From contig SECL01000019.1 in the NCBI GenBank assembly GCA_004173455.1, positions 1-64,000 on the forward strand: a stretch of 64,000 nt of DNA, given 5' to 3'. This DNA is from Moraxellaceae bacterium. GTDB taxonomy: Bacteria; Pseudomonadota; Gammaproteobacteria; Pseudomonadales; Moraxellaceae. The notes below the pieces were generated by a model that searched no databases, was not told the DNA's origin, and saw only the letters and a program-made list of their open reading frames with translations. The position numbers were made by a program, and so were the translations under genes. Within the stretch, counting starts at the first letter, position 1. Every line of letters starts with the position of its first letter. Shown here piece after piece: positions 36,006 to 44,663 of this stretch.

Positions 36006-36068
36006 CTACTGATACGCAGGCGTATTTTTAAAGTTTTCTTGTCTGATTTATAGGGAATATTTCCATAT

Positions 36069-36100
36069 AAAGACTATCTGGTAATGGATAGTCTTTCTTC
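36069..36100 (+). terminator. Terminator of the membrane protein pair
   Basis: AAAGACTATC (36069-36078) and GATAGTCTTT (36087-36096) form a hairpin ending in TTTCTTC, about 65 bases after the stop. Confidence 0.55.
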
Positions 36101-36178
36101 ATTTAAGATGATGATTAATATAGATTAATTTTAAATTTATCAAGTGTATATAAAGATCGATTCTTGTTATCATAAGAA

Positions 36179-36940
36179 TTACATAACTTTACAAAGCTTG
36201 ATTGATGAACCAAATGAATTTCGAGTCATGACACCTGCTTTTTGACTGGTTTTAGATAGATAACTGGCTCTGGTAAAAGCATCTTCAAATTCAGTTTTAA
36301 GATCATGATATCTAGCTTCGATAAAACCACCCTCTTCTGGTTTTTCAGTCTTCCTGTAATTTAACCTTGGGTTTTGGTCTTTACCATTTCGCTTATTTTT
36401 TCCCTTGTTGATTCCTTCAATTTTCTTAAAAGCATTGATTGACCGATACACAACTTCATCAATGCCAAATTGGTTATGTCTTAAATCAACAATAAACATG
36501 AAGTGGCAGTGATGGTAGTTAAGCATGATTTTACCTCTATCTCTTCTTATGCCTGCTGGCTTGAATTCTTTAAATTCAAAGGAATAAATATAATGAAACT
36601 CAGGTATTTTTCTTGATCGAAAGGAGCTAGTTTTCTCCCCTTTTAACTGTGCTTCTTCATATTTTAATATCCATTTTTCTTTTCTTTCTTCTTCGTATTT
36701 TTTCCATTCGGATTTCCATTTTCTTCTTAATACTTCAAGAAAAACACTTTTATTAAATTTATCTGGATCATAACTGAACTCTATTTGATACATTACTGGA
36801 TTAGTCATAGTCTCTCTGCAATGCTCAAGTATTTTTAATATTGATTCTAGATTCCTAGTGTTATACCAATACTCTAAGTTTTGTAAAACCTTATACCCTT
36901 TAAAAGTTTCTTCATAATTAATCAGGTAACCTTTTCTCAT
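36179..36940 (-). CDS. Gp2/YagK-YfjJ-type replication protein (HUH-like)
   Basis: The 253-aa basic protein resembles inovirus Gp2/YfjJ-type proteins found in P4-like satellites. Two features of rolling-circle initiators are seen: an H-U-H-like motif H144-C-H146 in YHHCHFMFIVDL, and a later Tyr227 with Lys230 in ASYLSKTS. It may nick and start replication of the excised element. An 11-base perfect inverted repeat lies 40 bases upstream of its start and could be the origin. The family call is from motif resemblance. Confidence 0.7.
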   Translation of the reverse strand: MRKGYLINYEETFKGYKVLQNLEYWYNTRNLESILKILEHCRETMTNPVMYQIEFSYDPDKFNKSVFLEVLRRKWKSEWKKYEEERKEKWILKYEEAQLKGEKTSSFRSRKIPEFHYIYSFEFKEFKPAGIRRDRGKIMLNYHHCHFMFIVDLRHNQFGIDEVVYRSINAFKKIEGINKGKNKRNGKDQNPRLNYRKTEKPEEGGFIEARYHDLKTEFEDAFTRASYLSKTSQKAGVMTRNSFGSSIKLCKVM

Positions 36941-37270
36941 AGCTTACTCCTATTATTATTGATAACTGATATTGATGTATTGTTAGAATAGGCATTTATA
37001 AGATGTATTAATAAATAGTATTCTAACAAATATCTAAAAGAACGCTGTTAAGCAGGCAGGCCAAAATAGAGTTATAGACCTTTAATGAATAGCGTTTGGC
37101 TAATAAATCAATGTGTGGCAACTCGCAAGACTTTAAAGCCTATTCACTTCATGCTTTTTTTTGCCATGAAAATAGCGCTTTCATTCCAGTCTGGGGTGTT
37201 TGTACCATCATGGCCTGAACTGCGCTAAAAACATGGTAAAAGCATGGCTAGAATTGATATTTAGATTGCC
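36941..37270. promoter_or_regulatory. Candidate origin or operator region
   Basis: TTGTTAGAATA (36980-36990) and TATTCTAACAA (37019-37029) are a perfect 11-base inverted repeat with a 28-base AT-rich spacer, just upstream of the Gp2-like gene. Several GCCATG/CATGGC motifs follow at 37160-37255. This 330-base gap has no gene. An origin for the Rep-like protein or an operator are the likely options. Confidence 0.45.
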
Positions 37271-37591
37271 TTAATTATCCTGTGATTCTTCTTTCTTTAT
37301 TCCAAGCTGCCTTAGCTGGCTTGCAATAGAATTTGCAAACTCAGTGATCATGGTTTCTAACCCTTTTAGCCCGTCAATATGACATGTTAGCACCTGATTG
37401 ATGAGCATGGCATGAACCAAAGCATTTAAACTAGGATAATATCCAATGGTGGTATACCTAATCTTTCCGATATTTTCAGGTTTTGCTTCTTTTAATGCAC
37501 CTACTTTATTTCCAATAACTCTCTTTTTTCTTAAAATAAAGTTGAATTCATCAGTACTGACACAATACTCATTATTTAAATCAATCTTCAT
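37271..37591 (-). CDS. Small island protein, DUF5405-like
   Basis: This 106-aa soluble protein has EYCVSTDEFNFILRKKRV at the N-terminus and YYPSLNALVHAMLINQVLT in the middle. The pattern resembles the small DUF5405-type proteins of P2/P4-like phages and satellites, where the function is unknown. The resemblance is weak and from memory. It lies between the Gp2-like and AlpA-like genes on the same strand, in the early region of the element. Confidence 0.6.
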   Translation of the reverse strand: MKIDLNNEYCVSTDEFNFILRKKRVIGNKVGALKEAKPENIGKIRYTTIGYYPSLNALVHAMLINQVLTCHIDGLKGLETMITEFANSIASQLRQLGIKKEESQDN

Positions 37592-37713
37592 TTATATTAC
37601 CTCTACTGATTAATAAACCGTTTTATCAAGGCATTAATAATGCTAAAAACGAGTTTGATTACAGCAAGGTGAGATTATTCCCCCTACTTCTGCCTAGTTA
37701 ATTAACTTATGAA

Positions 37714-37917
37714 TTAAGCTGTAGTTTGCTTTTGATTCCACCATTGAATTAATGACTGGTAATCAAAATAAACAGCACTCTGCTTGGTTATTCCATCCTT
37801 GATTGGACGGGGAAAGGTTGGATCATTATCAATAAGTTTATAAAGAGAATCCCTACCAATTGATAAGATAGTACAGGTTTCTTTAAAAGAGATACGGATT
37901 TTTGGAAGTGATTGCAT
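37714..37917 (-). CDS. AlpA-like excision/transcription regulator
   Basis: This 67-aa winged helix-turn-helix protein of the AlpA/MerR-like type has ISFKETCTILSIGRDSLYKLI, TFPRPIKDGITKQSAVYFDYQSLIQWWNQ, the usual AlpA layout. AlpA-family proteins activate integrase expression and element excision in P4-like elements and act as directionality factors. GGAGACC, read on the minus strand just before the ATG, is a strong ribosome binding site. It lies 194 bases after the integrase gene in the same direction. Confidence 0.85.
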   Translation of the reverse strand: MQSLPKIRISFKETCTILSIGRDSLYKLIDNDPTFPRPIKDGITKQSAVYFDYQSLIQWWNQKQTTA

Positions 37918-38111
37918 GAGGGTCTCCTTATGCTATTAATAAAAAATAGATAAGGTGATTTTATTTGTTATAAAACCCCTACAACCCCCCAAATATAAAA
38001 CACTTTAAAACATCAGTTCAAGCTTTTTTTTCTGATAAATGCAAAAAACCTCTATCGCCACTTAGCATCTAGACATGCCTCAATAATTTTTCGATGAATG
38101 ATTTTAAAATA

Positions 38112-39440
38112 TCATGCCGTCTTAAAAAAATTAATTACTTGCGCATCATTGCGTTGTTGTTTGATTATCTGTCCATAATCATAAGGTGAAATAAATTGTT
38201 GACGATTATGATCTAAATAATCACTCCACCAATTCATCATACTTTTACGCTCAGCCAAGAACTCAGCCATATGTGTATAAGCGCCTCGAACCTCATTACG
38301 CTCCTTGTGGCTCATTTGGCGCTCTACAGCATCTTCACTGTATAAAGTAGATTGAATCAAAGCACTACAAGCCATTCCACGGAAACCATGTCCACATACA
38401 TCTAGTTTCGTGTTATAGCCCATTCTCTGTAATGCTTTATTGACTGTATTTTCACTAATAAATTTTTTAGGGTCATCACGACCGGGAAAGACGTTTTCAA
38501 GATGACCGCTATATTTTTGAATTTCACGTAAGATGGCAATGGCTTGAGGTGATAAAGGAACTAAATGTTCTTCCCCCATCTTAGCTCCACGATCAGAGTA
38601 GCGTACACCCTCAACAGCTTTTCTTGATGCAGGAATAATCCATTGTTGTTTCTCAAAATTTATTTCATGCCAACGTGCAAAACGGATTTCTGAAGAACGA
38701 ATGAACACATTTAAAGTTAATAAAGTGCATAACTTGGTTATCGGTGCTCCACCCTTGTAATTATCAATACGCTGAAAGAAGTCAGGTAGGTATTCATGCT
38801 TTAGCTGAGGATAGTGTGTTTTTTTCTTAGCAATTACTACCCCATCCATCTCCCTTGCTGGATTATGCCTTACGTAGCCATTTTGGATTGCATAGCTAAA
38901 TATTCTGACCAAGTTTGCCTTAATATCACGGGCAACCCGGTTAATTCCCTTTTGATCAATAACAGTAATCGCTTTGGCAATATGTAATGGCTCAACCTCT
39001 TCAATAGGCATATGCCCTATGATAGGAAACAAATGATTCTCAAATTTACGCATTGTTTTCTTACCCGTATCATCACCCCACTGGCCTTTATTAGTGACTT
39101 CGGCATGCCAAGCACGAGTAACTTTTTCTAATGAATGGGCGTTTTCTTTTTTAATCTTGGCAAGCTCTAACTGTTCTTTTGGATCAAGTCCGTTTGCCAA
39201 CATTGCTTCAAATTCGCTTCTTTTTTTTCTAGCCTCTACCAACTTTAAAGCCGGATACTCACCCATTTTTATAATTTTGAGTACACCTAAATCATTTTTA
39301 TACTTGTATCGCCATGTTTTTGTACCTGAAGGACGAACAAGTAATATCAAACCGCCACCATCGAATAGTGAATATTCTTTAGTCTGCGGCTTAGCAGCAT
39401 CAATTTTTGAAGGATTCAATGGTATGACTAATCTTGCCAC
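38112..39440 (-). CDS. int: Tyrosine integrase, P4 type
   Basis: This tyrosine recombinase of 442 aa integrates the island at tRNA-Leu. The N-terminal DUF4102 arm-binding domain covers about residues 1-90 (YSLFDGGGLILLVRPSGTKTWRYKY). A SAM-like core-binding domain follows. The catalytic domain has Arg in RSSEIRFARW, HGFRGM as the H-x-x-R box, and a Tyr near the end in VRGAYTHMAEF, with the P4-type tail MMNWWSDYLD. It reads away from the tRNA-Leu gene in the same direction, so the tRNA promoter may now drive it. Confidence 0.95.
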   Translation of the reverse strand: MARLVIPLNPSKIDAAKPQTKEYSLFDGGGLILLVRPSGTKTWRYKYKNDLGVLKIIKMGEYPALKLVEARKKRSEFEAMLANGLDPKEQLELAKIKKENAHSLEKVTRAWHAEVTNKGQWGDDTGKKTMRKFENHLFPIIGHMPIEEVEPLHIAKAITVIDQKGINRVARDIKANLVRIFSYAIQNGYVRHNPAREMDGVVIAKKKTHYPQLKHEYLPDFFQRIDNYKGGAPITKLCTLLTLNVFIRSSEIRFARWHEINFEKQQWIIPASRKAVEGVRYSDRGAKMGEEHLVPLSPQAIAILREIQKYSGHLENVFPGRDDPKKFISENTVNKALQRMGYNTKLDVCGHGFRGMACSALIQSTLYSEDAVERQMSHKERNEVRGAYTHMAEFLAERKSMMNWWSDYLDHNRQQFISPYDYGQIIKQQRNDAQVINFFKTA

Positions 39441-39441
39441 A

Positions 39442-39483
39442 AATAAGCACCTATCAGTTTTAGGTACTTATATAGGTACTTAT
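39442..39483. repeat. Right-end integrase arm-type sites
   Basis: AGGTACTTAT occurs at 39462-39471 and 39474-39483, start-to-start 12 bases, as at the left end. An inverted variant, ATAAGCACCTAT, lies at 39442-39453. The sites overlap the int start region, which suggests integrase autoregulation. Confidence 0.6.
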
Positions 39484-39596
39484 TTTTGAGCGATATGTCA
39501 AGATATGAACACTTATACAACTATAAGTTTTTCTATAACTCTTTATTTTTATTATTTAATTTAAGCCTATTACAACATATAACTACATATATAGAG

Positions 39597-39678
39597 TGGG
39601 GGCGAAGAGACTCGAACTCTTACACCTTGCGGCGCTGGAACCTAAATCCAGTGCGTCTACCAATTCCGCCACGCCCCC
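39597..39678 (-). tRNA. tRNA-Leu (TAG), 3' end supplied by the island
   Basis: The minus-strand sequence folds as a long-variable-arm tRNA: acceptor GGGGGCG/CGCCCCC, anticodon TAG (39642-39644) in GATTTAGGTTC, variable arm, T-arm AAGAG-TTCGAGT-CTCTT, discriminator A at 39597. The next bases read CTC rather than CCA. The ACCA end is found instead at the left end of the island (29675-29678), showing that integration replaced the 3' end, so CCA must be added enzymatically. A TATGAT -10 lies at 39689-39694. Confidence 0.93.
39599..39618. repeat. attR, right end repeat of the island
   Basis: GGGGCGAAGAGACTCGAACT lies inside the 3' part of tRNA-Leu and matches the left repeat with one mismatch. 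Confidence 0.8.
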
Positions 39679-39758
39679 GATGGCGCGAATCATAACAAAC
39701 CCGTTTGCTCTTGCCTAGCGCTATTACTTATAAATGTTCAAACATTGCACAAACAAGC

Positions 39759-40187
39759 CTATTTTTTATCATTCTGCGGTTTTTTGCCATTCTGATAAAG
39801 CAAATAATGCGTTCCTACCGAATCAAAGGCATCATGCAAATGCAGCCTGATCGTACCCTTTTGACTAAAATCGCCATAGCCATGCCCTACCGTAAACTGA
39901 GCATTAAACTGCTGTAAAATACGCTTTAGGATCCATGGATGCACAAAAATAGACAATTCAAGTACCTTTGCCTTGCGCTTATACTGGTTTTGCCATAAAA
40001 CCAACTCATCTGCCATGCGCTGAAATTTTTTGGAAAACTCCTCATAATCTTCAGAAGAAAATCGAATCTGACGGGTAATAGAACGATTCCACCAATTCCC
40101 AGTTACCACATCCTCTGTCTCATAATAAGATGCAATGGCTTCAGGCAGTGGTGTTAGTACAGAAGTGGATGAATGAGAGTCGGTCAT
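39759..40187 (-). CDS. Conserved protein of unknown function
   Basis: This 142-aa soluble protein has WWNRSITRQIRFSSEDYEEF in the N-terminal half and IFVHPWILKRILQQFNAQFTVG near the C-terminus. I do not recognise the family. The ATG at 40187 is chosen; a TTG at 40211 would overlap the region just after the kinase stop. It follows the kinase gene by 26 bases on the same strand and is probably the last gene of the patatin-kinase operon. Confidence 0.65.
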   Translation of the reverse strand: MTDSHSSTSVLTPLPEAIASYYETEDVVTGNWWNRSITRQIRFSSEDYEEFSKKFQRMADELVLWQNQYKRKAKVLELSIFVHPWILKRILQQFNAQFTVGHGYGDFSQKGTIRLHLHDAFDSVGTHYLLYQNGKKPQNDKK

Positions 40188-40213
40188 TTTGGAAGGCTCA
40201 TATGACTGCAATC

Positions 40214-41158
40214 TTACAGTTGATCGCCAGTCAATGATAACGCTAAACAGTGATTCAGTGTTTGAAAAGCCTGCTGCGCCATTTGCCGAATCTCAGTCAC
40301 TTCAGACAAGCGGTTGGATCTTTTTTTGGCCAGTAAGTCATCTATTAAGGCCTGAAAACCAGCCAATGGTTTTGGCAGTAAGGCGACCGGATGCTGACAA
40401 TGCTGTACCGCCCAGCCTTGATAGCTTGACGCATTAAACATACTTTGACCTGTGAGTAGTTCATACAAAATGAGGCCAAGACTATAAAAGTCGGTTTGCA
40501 CAGTGGCTGGCTGACCCAAAAATTGTTCTGGGCTCATGTAACGTGGCGTTCCTCTGGTTTTGGATGCGTCTAAGGTTAGAAAAGCTGAACTAGATATGTT
40601 CGGCCTTGGATGAGGCTGTGCTAATGCAAAGTCAATCAGGCAGACATGCAATGATGAGTGACTAATAGATGAATAACTACTATCTGAATTCAGCAAAAAA
40701 TTAGAAGGCTTTAGATCCAAGTGCAACCAACCCTGCTGATGTAATGCATCAACAGCATCCAGCATGTCAAGCCACAACTGTCCTGCTTGGGATAGCGTAT
40801 ATGGTTGATGACCTAAAAACTGCTTAACACTTCCCTGCGCCATATACGGCAATACCAAATAATGCATAGACTGTGATTTTAAAGAAGATGATTTGCCCGT
40901 AAGATAATCCTGTCCGCTGTCACACAGTGGTAGCCAATATTGAGATGCAGATTGATTGAGTTGCTCTAGTACTTTAACTTCGTGGAGAAATAAATCCTGT
41001 TCAATCTTGCCTGCAACCCCTGATAAAATTTTAATCACCAGCAATGCTTTATTGGACAAGGCTTGCGCCAGATAAAGCTGTGGTCGTACAAAACTCAGGT
41101 ATGCGGACTGTACCTGCAATGGCTTGATAAAATCATACTGTCCTAATTTTGCCTGCAT
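40214..41158 (-). CDS. Serine/threonine protein kinase-like protein
   Basis: This is a Hanks-type kinase domain of about 314 aa. The ATP-binding Lys43 is in LLVIKIL and the following Glu in FLHEVKVL. The catalytic loop is LHLDLKPSNFLL (Asp148), with HLD in place of HRD. The metal-binding DFG is changed to DFA (IDFALAQ). The activation segment GTPRYMSPEQFLG is standard. No transmembrane or sensor domain is present. The ATG at 41158 is used; a GTG at 41179 is in frame. The patatin gene ends just upstream on the same strand. Confidence 0.85.
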   Translation of the reverse strand: MQAKLGQYDFIKPLQVQSAYLSFVRPQLYLAQALSNKALLVIKILSGVAGKIEQDLFLHEVKVLEQLNQSASQYWLPLCDSGQDYLTGKSSSLKSQSMHYLVLPYMAQGSVKQFLGHQPYTLSQAGQLWLDMLDAVDALHQQGWLHLDLKPSNFLLNSDSSYSSISHSSLHVCLIDFALAQPHPRPNISSSAFLTLDASKTRGTPRYMSPEQFLGQPATVQTDFYSLGLILYELLTGQSMFNASSYQGWAVQHCQHPVALLPKPLAGFQALIDDLLAKKRSNRLSEVTEIRQMAQQAFQTLNHCLALSLTGDQL

Positions 41159-41182
41159 CAATATGACCACACCTACCACTGT

Positions 41183-42748
41183 TTAAAGTTGTGACGGATG
41201 TACACGGCGCGACTCGATAGCGAGTAGGGCTTTAGCGCAATCATCATCATTTACAGACTGTGCCAGCAACTCCAGACGTTTGGCACTGAGAATTTCCAGA
41301 CAGTGCTCCAGCGTTTTACCAATTCGGGCATGGGTTGCAATACCACTAATTTTTGGCCAAGTCGCACGCTCACCTTCCTGTTGCAATACCTTAAATAATT
41401 GCTTGCTGGGATTTTTGAGCATATAGGTATAGTGTCGTAAATTATAATTGCCAACAATATTTACATCACCATAGTAACGCTGGCCAATAATGCCATAACC
41501 ATGATCTAGCATGCGTCTGACAGTCGGCATACGACCAAAACGCTCACGGGTAAAGTCCATGGCACCCATCGCCAGCACCTTGCCCTGCCCTCGCACAATC
41601 TTGCTCGGCCAGCTCAGCACGTCCTTACGATGACGCTGAATATCATTTTGCATAAACGGCACAATATGTGGATTTACCTGACAGGCAATGGTGTAATTAA
41701 TATTATAAAGCCGTGCAATGCGATCACGTGGAAAGTCACTGCGCACGCTGCCATCTACCCAGCGTAACGATGACATGTAAGGGCTATTTTTCCCTTGTGC
41801 ATTTTTTGCAGTGAGCTTTACCGGAGGAAATAATATCGGCACAGCACAAGACGCCAGTGCAGCACTCCACATCAGTAAATAAGGCGACGTCAGCTCATTC
41901 ATAATGCGCGGGGACTGGCTACCCTCAAAAGGTGCAACGGCAATATTAATATGTCGACCCGTTCTGGCAAAAGCCTCCTCAAAGGTATAATTGCCCAGAT
42001 TTTGCCGCAAAAATACCTTAAGCACATTCACATCCGCAATACCGCCACCCCTCAGGATTTCAGCCATTTTACGAAAATGAAAAGCATGCTGATAAAATCC
42101 ATCACCATCATATAAATCAATGAGTTCATCATCGGTATGCGTGCCCAACATGCCCGCCATCAAGGCACCTGCACTGGAGCCTGAAAACACCTTGGGCAAT
42201 AGATCTTGCGCATGCAGCGCCTTGCAAACCCCAGTATGAAACAGCCCTAGCGTTGCCCCACCAGAAAACATTAAGGCTGGCTGGCCATAACTGTGCTTGG
42301 TATCCTCAAAAAAACAATACTTGTCCGCAGCAGGCAAAAATTCAAAATCATGCTCGCACACGTAATACAAGCACTGGCACACTTCTTCAATATAGTCTTC
42401 AATTAGTTTTTTGGTGCCAATATAAGCATGGCTGTATAATAACGGATGGCCGATATTGCCCAGATCATGATGCAATCCTTCGCGTAAAGTTCTTACCAAC
42501 TCAACATCTTTGCGCTCAAGACGATAGCGCCGCAAACGGGTCAACCGATCTGCAATCAGCTCATAATCATAATAAGGCGAAGTATTATCAAGCTTCCAGT
42601 CCTGACGACCTGTGGCCTCATCGAGCTCCAAGGCGACTTCACGCCATTCCTGATAATCGTGTGCAGATTGCAAATTGCGCTCAAGCGTTTTAATACGGGA
42701 TGACAATCTGGAATGATGGGTATAGGTCGGCAAGTGCAAATTCATCAA
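41183..42748 (-). CDS. Patatin-like phospholipase with DUF3336
   Basis: The 521-aa protein has an N-terminal DUF3336 domain (residues about 20-145, EWREVALELDEATG... WKLDNTSPYYDYELI). A patatin domain follows with oxyanion loop GGATLG (163-168), nucleophile elbow GSSAG with Ser192, and a catalytic Asp in RWVDGSVRSDFP. It should hydrolyse phospholipids or triacylglycerol, as its eukaryotic Tgl/SDP1 relatives do, and lipid-storing Moraxellaceae would provide the substrate. A protein kinase follows on the same strand. Confidence 0.92.
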   Translation of the reverse strand: MMNLHLPTYTHHSRLSSRIKTLERNLQSAHDYQEWREVALELDEATGRQDWKLDNTSPYYDYELIADRLTRLRRYRLERKDVELVRTLREGLHHDLGNIGHPLLYSHAYIGTKKLIEDYIEEVCQCLYYVCEHDFEFLPAADKYCFFEDTKHSYGQPALMFSGGATLGLFHTGVCKALHAQDLLPKVFSGSSAGALMAGMLGTHTDDELIDLYDGDGFYQHAFHFRKMAEILRGGGIADVNVLKVFLRQNLGNYTFEEAFARTGRHINIAVAPFEGSQSPRIMNELTSPYLLMWSAALASCAVPILFPPVKLTAKNAQGKNSPYMSSLRWVDGSVRSDFPRDRIARLYNINYTIACQVNPHIVPFMQNDIQRHRKDVLSWPSKIVRGQGKVLAMGAMDFTRERFGRMPTVRRMLDHGYGIIGQRYYGDVNIVGNYNLRHYTYMLKNPSKQLFKVLQQEGERATWPKISGIATHARIGKTLEHCLEILSAKRLELLAQSVNDDDCAKALLAIESRRVHPSQL

Positions 42749-43213
42749 GTATCCCTGTTATCTTTTTGGTTAAACCGTCAATAAAGCGTCACTAAGTTAT
42801 CTTGGTTATTTAAAGTCTGCTTTCCCCAATACCAATTACTTATTGATAAAAAAGACTTTAATTTAACTTATCCAAATGACGACGGCTTAACTTTTACTAA
42901 TGAGTATTCATTCCTTATAAATAAGATTAGCAGCTATTTTTTGCAAGACATTTTTAACAAGAAGCTGCTGAAAAAGATGAAATGAATCAAAACGTAACAT
43001 TGATACTCAAATATCCAAAAATAATCATGTCAAACGATACAGCATAGCTTACTTTTAAAATTAACGATTTTTATAAAGTGGTTTTATGAAGGAAATGATA
43101 TTAAAAAATCTCAATAAATAATTGATATGAAATAAGTAATTTTAAAAAACAAGGTTGATAACCTGACGCAGATTTTTCCAGTCAGGTAGAAATCAGGCCA
43201 AATGTCAAAAATC
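42749..43213. other. Intergenic stretch, no gene seen
   Basis: About 465 very AT-rich bases between tsaD and the patatin gene contain no convincing ORF or RNA gene. ACCTGAC (43161-43167) and GTCAGGT (43181-43187) form a hairpin beyond the tsaD stop that may help terminate it, but no T-run follows directly. Confidence 0.5.
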
Positions 43214-44224
43214 TCAAGCGGGCGGTTGCAATTCACTCATGGGCCAGCGTGGTGTAGTGGTCACACTTAAATCATCTGTTTGCCCTGCCTTTAGGCGTTG
43301 CCAGCCTGCAAAAGCAATCATGGCACCGTTATCCGTGCATAAGGCAGGTTCTGCATAATACACTTGCGAATTTATCTTTTTAAGCTCACTTTCAAGGCGT
43401 TCACGCAATAACTGGTTGGCACTCACCCCACCTGCAATCACCAACTGCTTCAAGCCGGTTTGCTTTAAGGCACGAATGGATTTTTTGACCAATGTATCTA
43501 CCATAGCCTCTTGAAAACTGGCGGCCAGATCGGCTTCGCGGTTTTGTCCTTTTACTTTGTTATAACGGGTTAATACCGCTGTTTTCATCCCACTAAACGA
43601 AAAATCCAGTGCCTGATGCATCAGCGGCCTTGGCAAATCAAATGACTTGGGATCACCCTGCAATGCCAATTTGGCTATGTTTGGCCCACCGGGATACGGC
43701 AAGCCCATCATCTTGGCAACCTTATCAAATGCCTCACCGGCAGCATCATCAATAGATTCGCCCAGCAGCTCATACTGACCAATACCATAAGCTGCCATGA
43801 GCTGGGTATGTCCGCCAGAAACCAGCAAAGCCACAAAGGGAAATTGCGGTGGATTATCGGATAATAAAGGCGCTAGCAAGTGTCCTTCCATGTGATGCAC
43901 GCCAATAGCCGGAATATTTAAGGCATAAGCCAGCGTGCGGCCAAACAGCGCACCAGTCATTAACGCGCCCATCAGACCCGGTCCACGCGTGTAAGCCACC
44001 GCATTGATTTGCTGCTTGGTAACACCCGTTTGCTGCAAAAGCGCTTGCAGTAATGGAATGAGTTTGCGTACATGATCCCGCGAAGCCAGCTCAGGCACCA
44101 CCCCGCCATACTCAGCATGCAACTGGATCTGACTGTATAAAACCTGCCCCAACAAGCCGCGCTCGCTATCAAAAAGTGCCAAACCCGTTTCATCACAGGA
44201 TGTTTCCAAGCCTAAAACCAGCAT
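43214..44224 (-). CDS. tsaD: tRNA A37 threonylcarbamoyltransferase catalytic subunit
   Basis: TsaD (Gcp/YgjD) transfers threonylcarbamoyl from its adenylate to A37 of ANN-decoding tRNAs, with TsaB and TsaE. The ASKHA-fold motifs are [14 protein letters not shown] at the N-terminus, [12 protein letters not shown] with the metal-binding His pair near residues 110-120, VSGGHTQL, and [14 protein letters not shown] near residue 275. Length 336 aa is normal. It is divergent from rpsU, the usual arrangement in gammaproteobacteria. Confidence 0.97.
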   Translation of the reverse strand: MLVLGLETSCDETGLALFDSERGLLGQVLYSQIQLHAEYGGVVPELASRDHVRKLIPLLQALLQQTGVTKQQINAVAYTRGPGLMGALMTGALFGRTLAYALNIPAIGVHHMEGHLLAPLLSDNPPQFPFVALLVSGGHTQLMAAYGIGQYELLGESIDDAAGEAFDKVAKMMGLPYPGGPNIAKLALQGDPKSFDLPRPLMHQALDFSFSGMKTAVLTRYNKVKGQNREADLAASFQEAMVDTLVKKSIRALKQTGLKQLVIAGGVSANQLLRERLESELKKINSQVYYAEPALCTDNGAMIAFAGWQRLKAGQTDDLSVTTTPRWPMSELQPPA

Positions 44225-44282
44225 AAAACGCCTACCCGTAAAATCCTGAATAAAAATAACTACAATCCCGCTTATTATAGTC

Positions 44283-44311
44283 TTGTTCTTGTAGATGTAA
44301 ACGCGTAAAAT
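44283..44311 (+). promoter_or_regulatory. rpsU promoter
   Basis: TTGTTC (44283-44288) and TAAAAT (44306-44311) are 17 bases apart and end about 90 bases before the rpsU ATG, leaving an untranslated leader that also carries AGAGGATG at the start. Confidence 0.5.
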
Positions 44312-44399
44312 ACTGGCCTTTACTGCGTCCTTGCTTTGTATTTATCCAATGACTGGATAAACATCAGGCGCGTTAATATCAATCTCCAGAGGATGTTAC

Positions 44400-44615
44400 A
44401 TGCCACAAGTTAAGTTGAAAGAAGGCGAACCAGTTGACGTTGCAATCCGTCGTTTTAAGCGTTCTTGCGAAAAAGCAGGTGTATTGGCTGACGTGCGTAA
44501 GCGCGAATTCTACGAAAAGCCAACCCAAGAGCGTAAGCGTAAAAAAGCGGCTGCTGTTAAGCGTTATGCCAAAAAACTGGCTCGTGAGTCTGTTCGCACA
44601 ACTCGCTTGTACTAA
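44400..44615 (+). CDS. rpsU: 30S ribosomal protein S21
   Basis: S21 is a 71-aa basic protein of the small subunit needed for initiation on Shine-Dalgarno mRNAs. The sequence is typical: [38 protein letters not shown] and a Lys/Arg-rich tail. AGAGGATGTTAC before the ATG is a strong ribosome binding site. It is followed closely by the yqeY gene; dnaG and rpoD, its neighbours in E. coli, are not next to it, although rpoD is elsewhere in the window. Confidence 0.98.
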   Translation: MPQVKLKEGEPVDVAIRRFKRSCEKAGVLADVRKREFYEKPTQERKRKKAAAVKRYAKKLARESVRTTRLY

Positions 44616-44663
44616 TTAATCGCTTATTCTCAAGTAAATATTAATTAGTAAGGCCTGTTTGCT

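Larger units (their letters stand above)
29679..39618. mobile_element. P4/satellite-type integrative island in tRNA-Leu
   Basis: The element is about 9.9 kb and much more AT-rich than the flanking DNA. It is bounded by a 20-bp imperfect direct repeat derived from the 3' end of tRNA-Leu. It has an integrase at the right end, an AlpA-like activator, a Gp2/HUH-like replication protein, and a cargo of adenine methyltransferase, HerA and NurA with an XRE regulator and two membrane proteins. No capsid, tail or terminase genes are seen, so it is an integrative element or phage satellite rather than a prophage. Confidence 0.88.

Noticed and set aside
29679-39618. Complete prophage
   Set aside because: Integrase, AlpA and Gp2-like genes are present, but no capsid, tail, terminase or lysis genes are found in the 9.9 kb.
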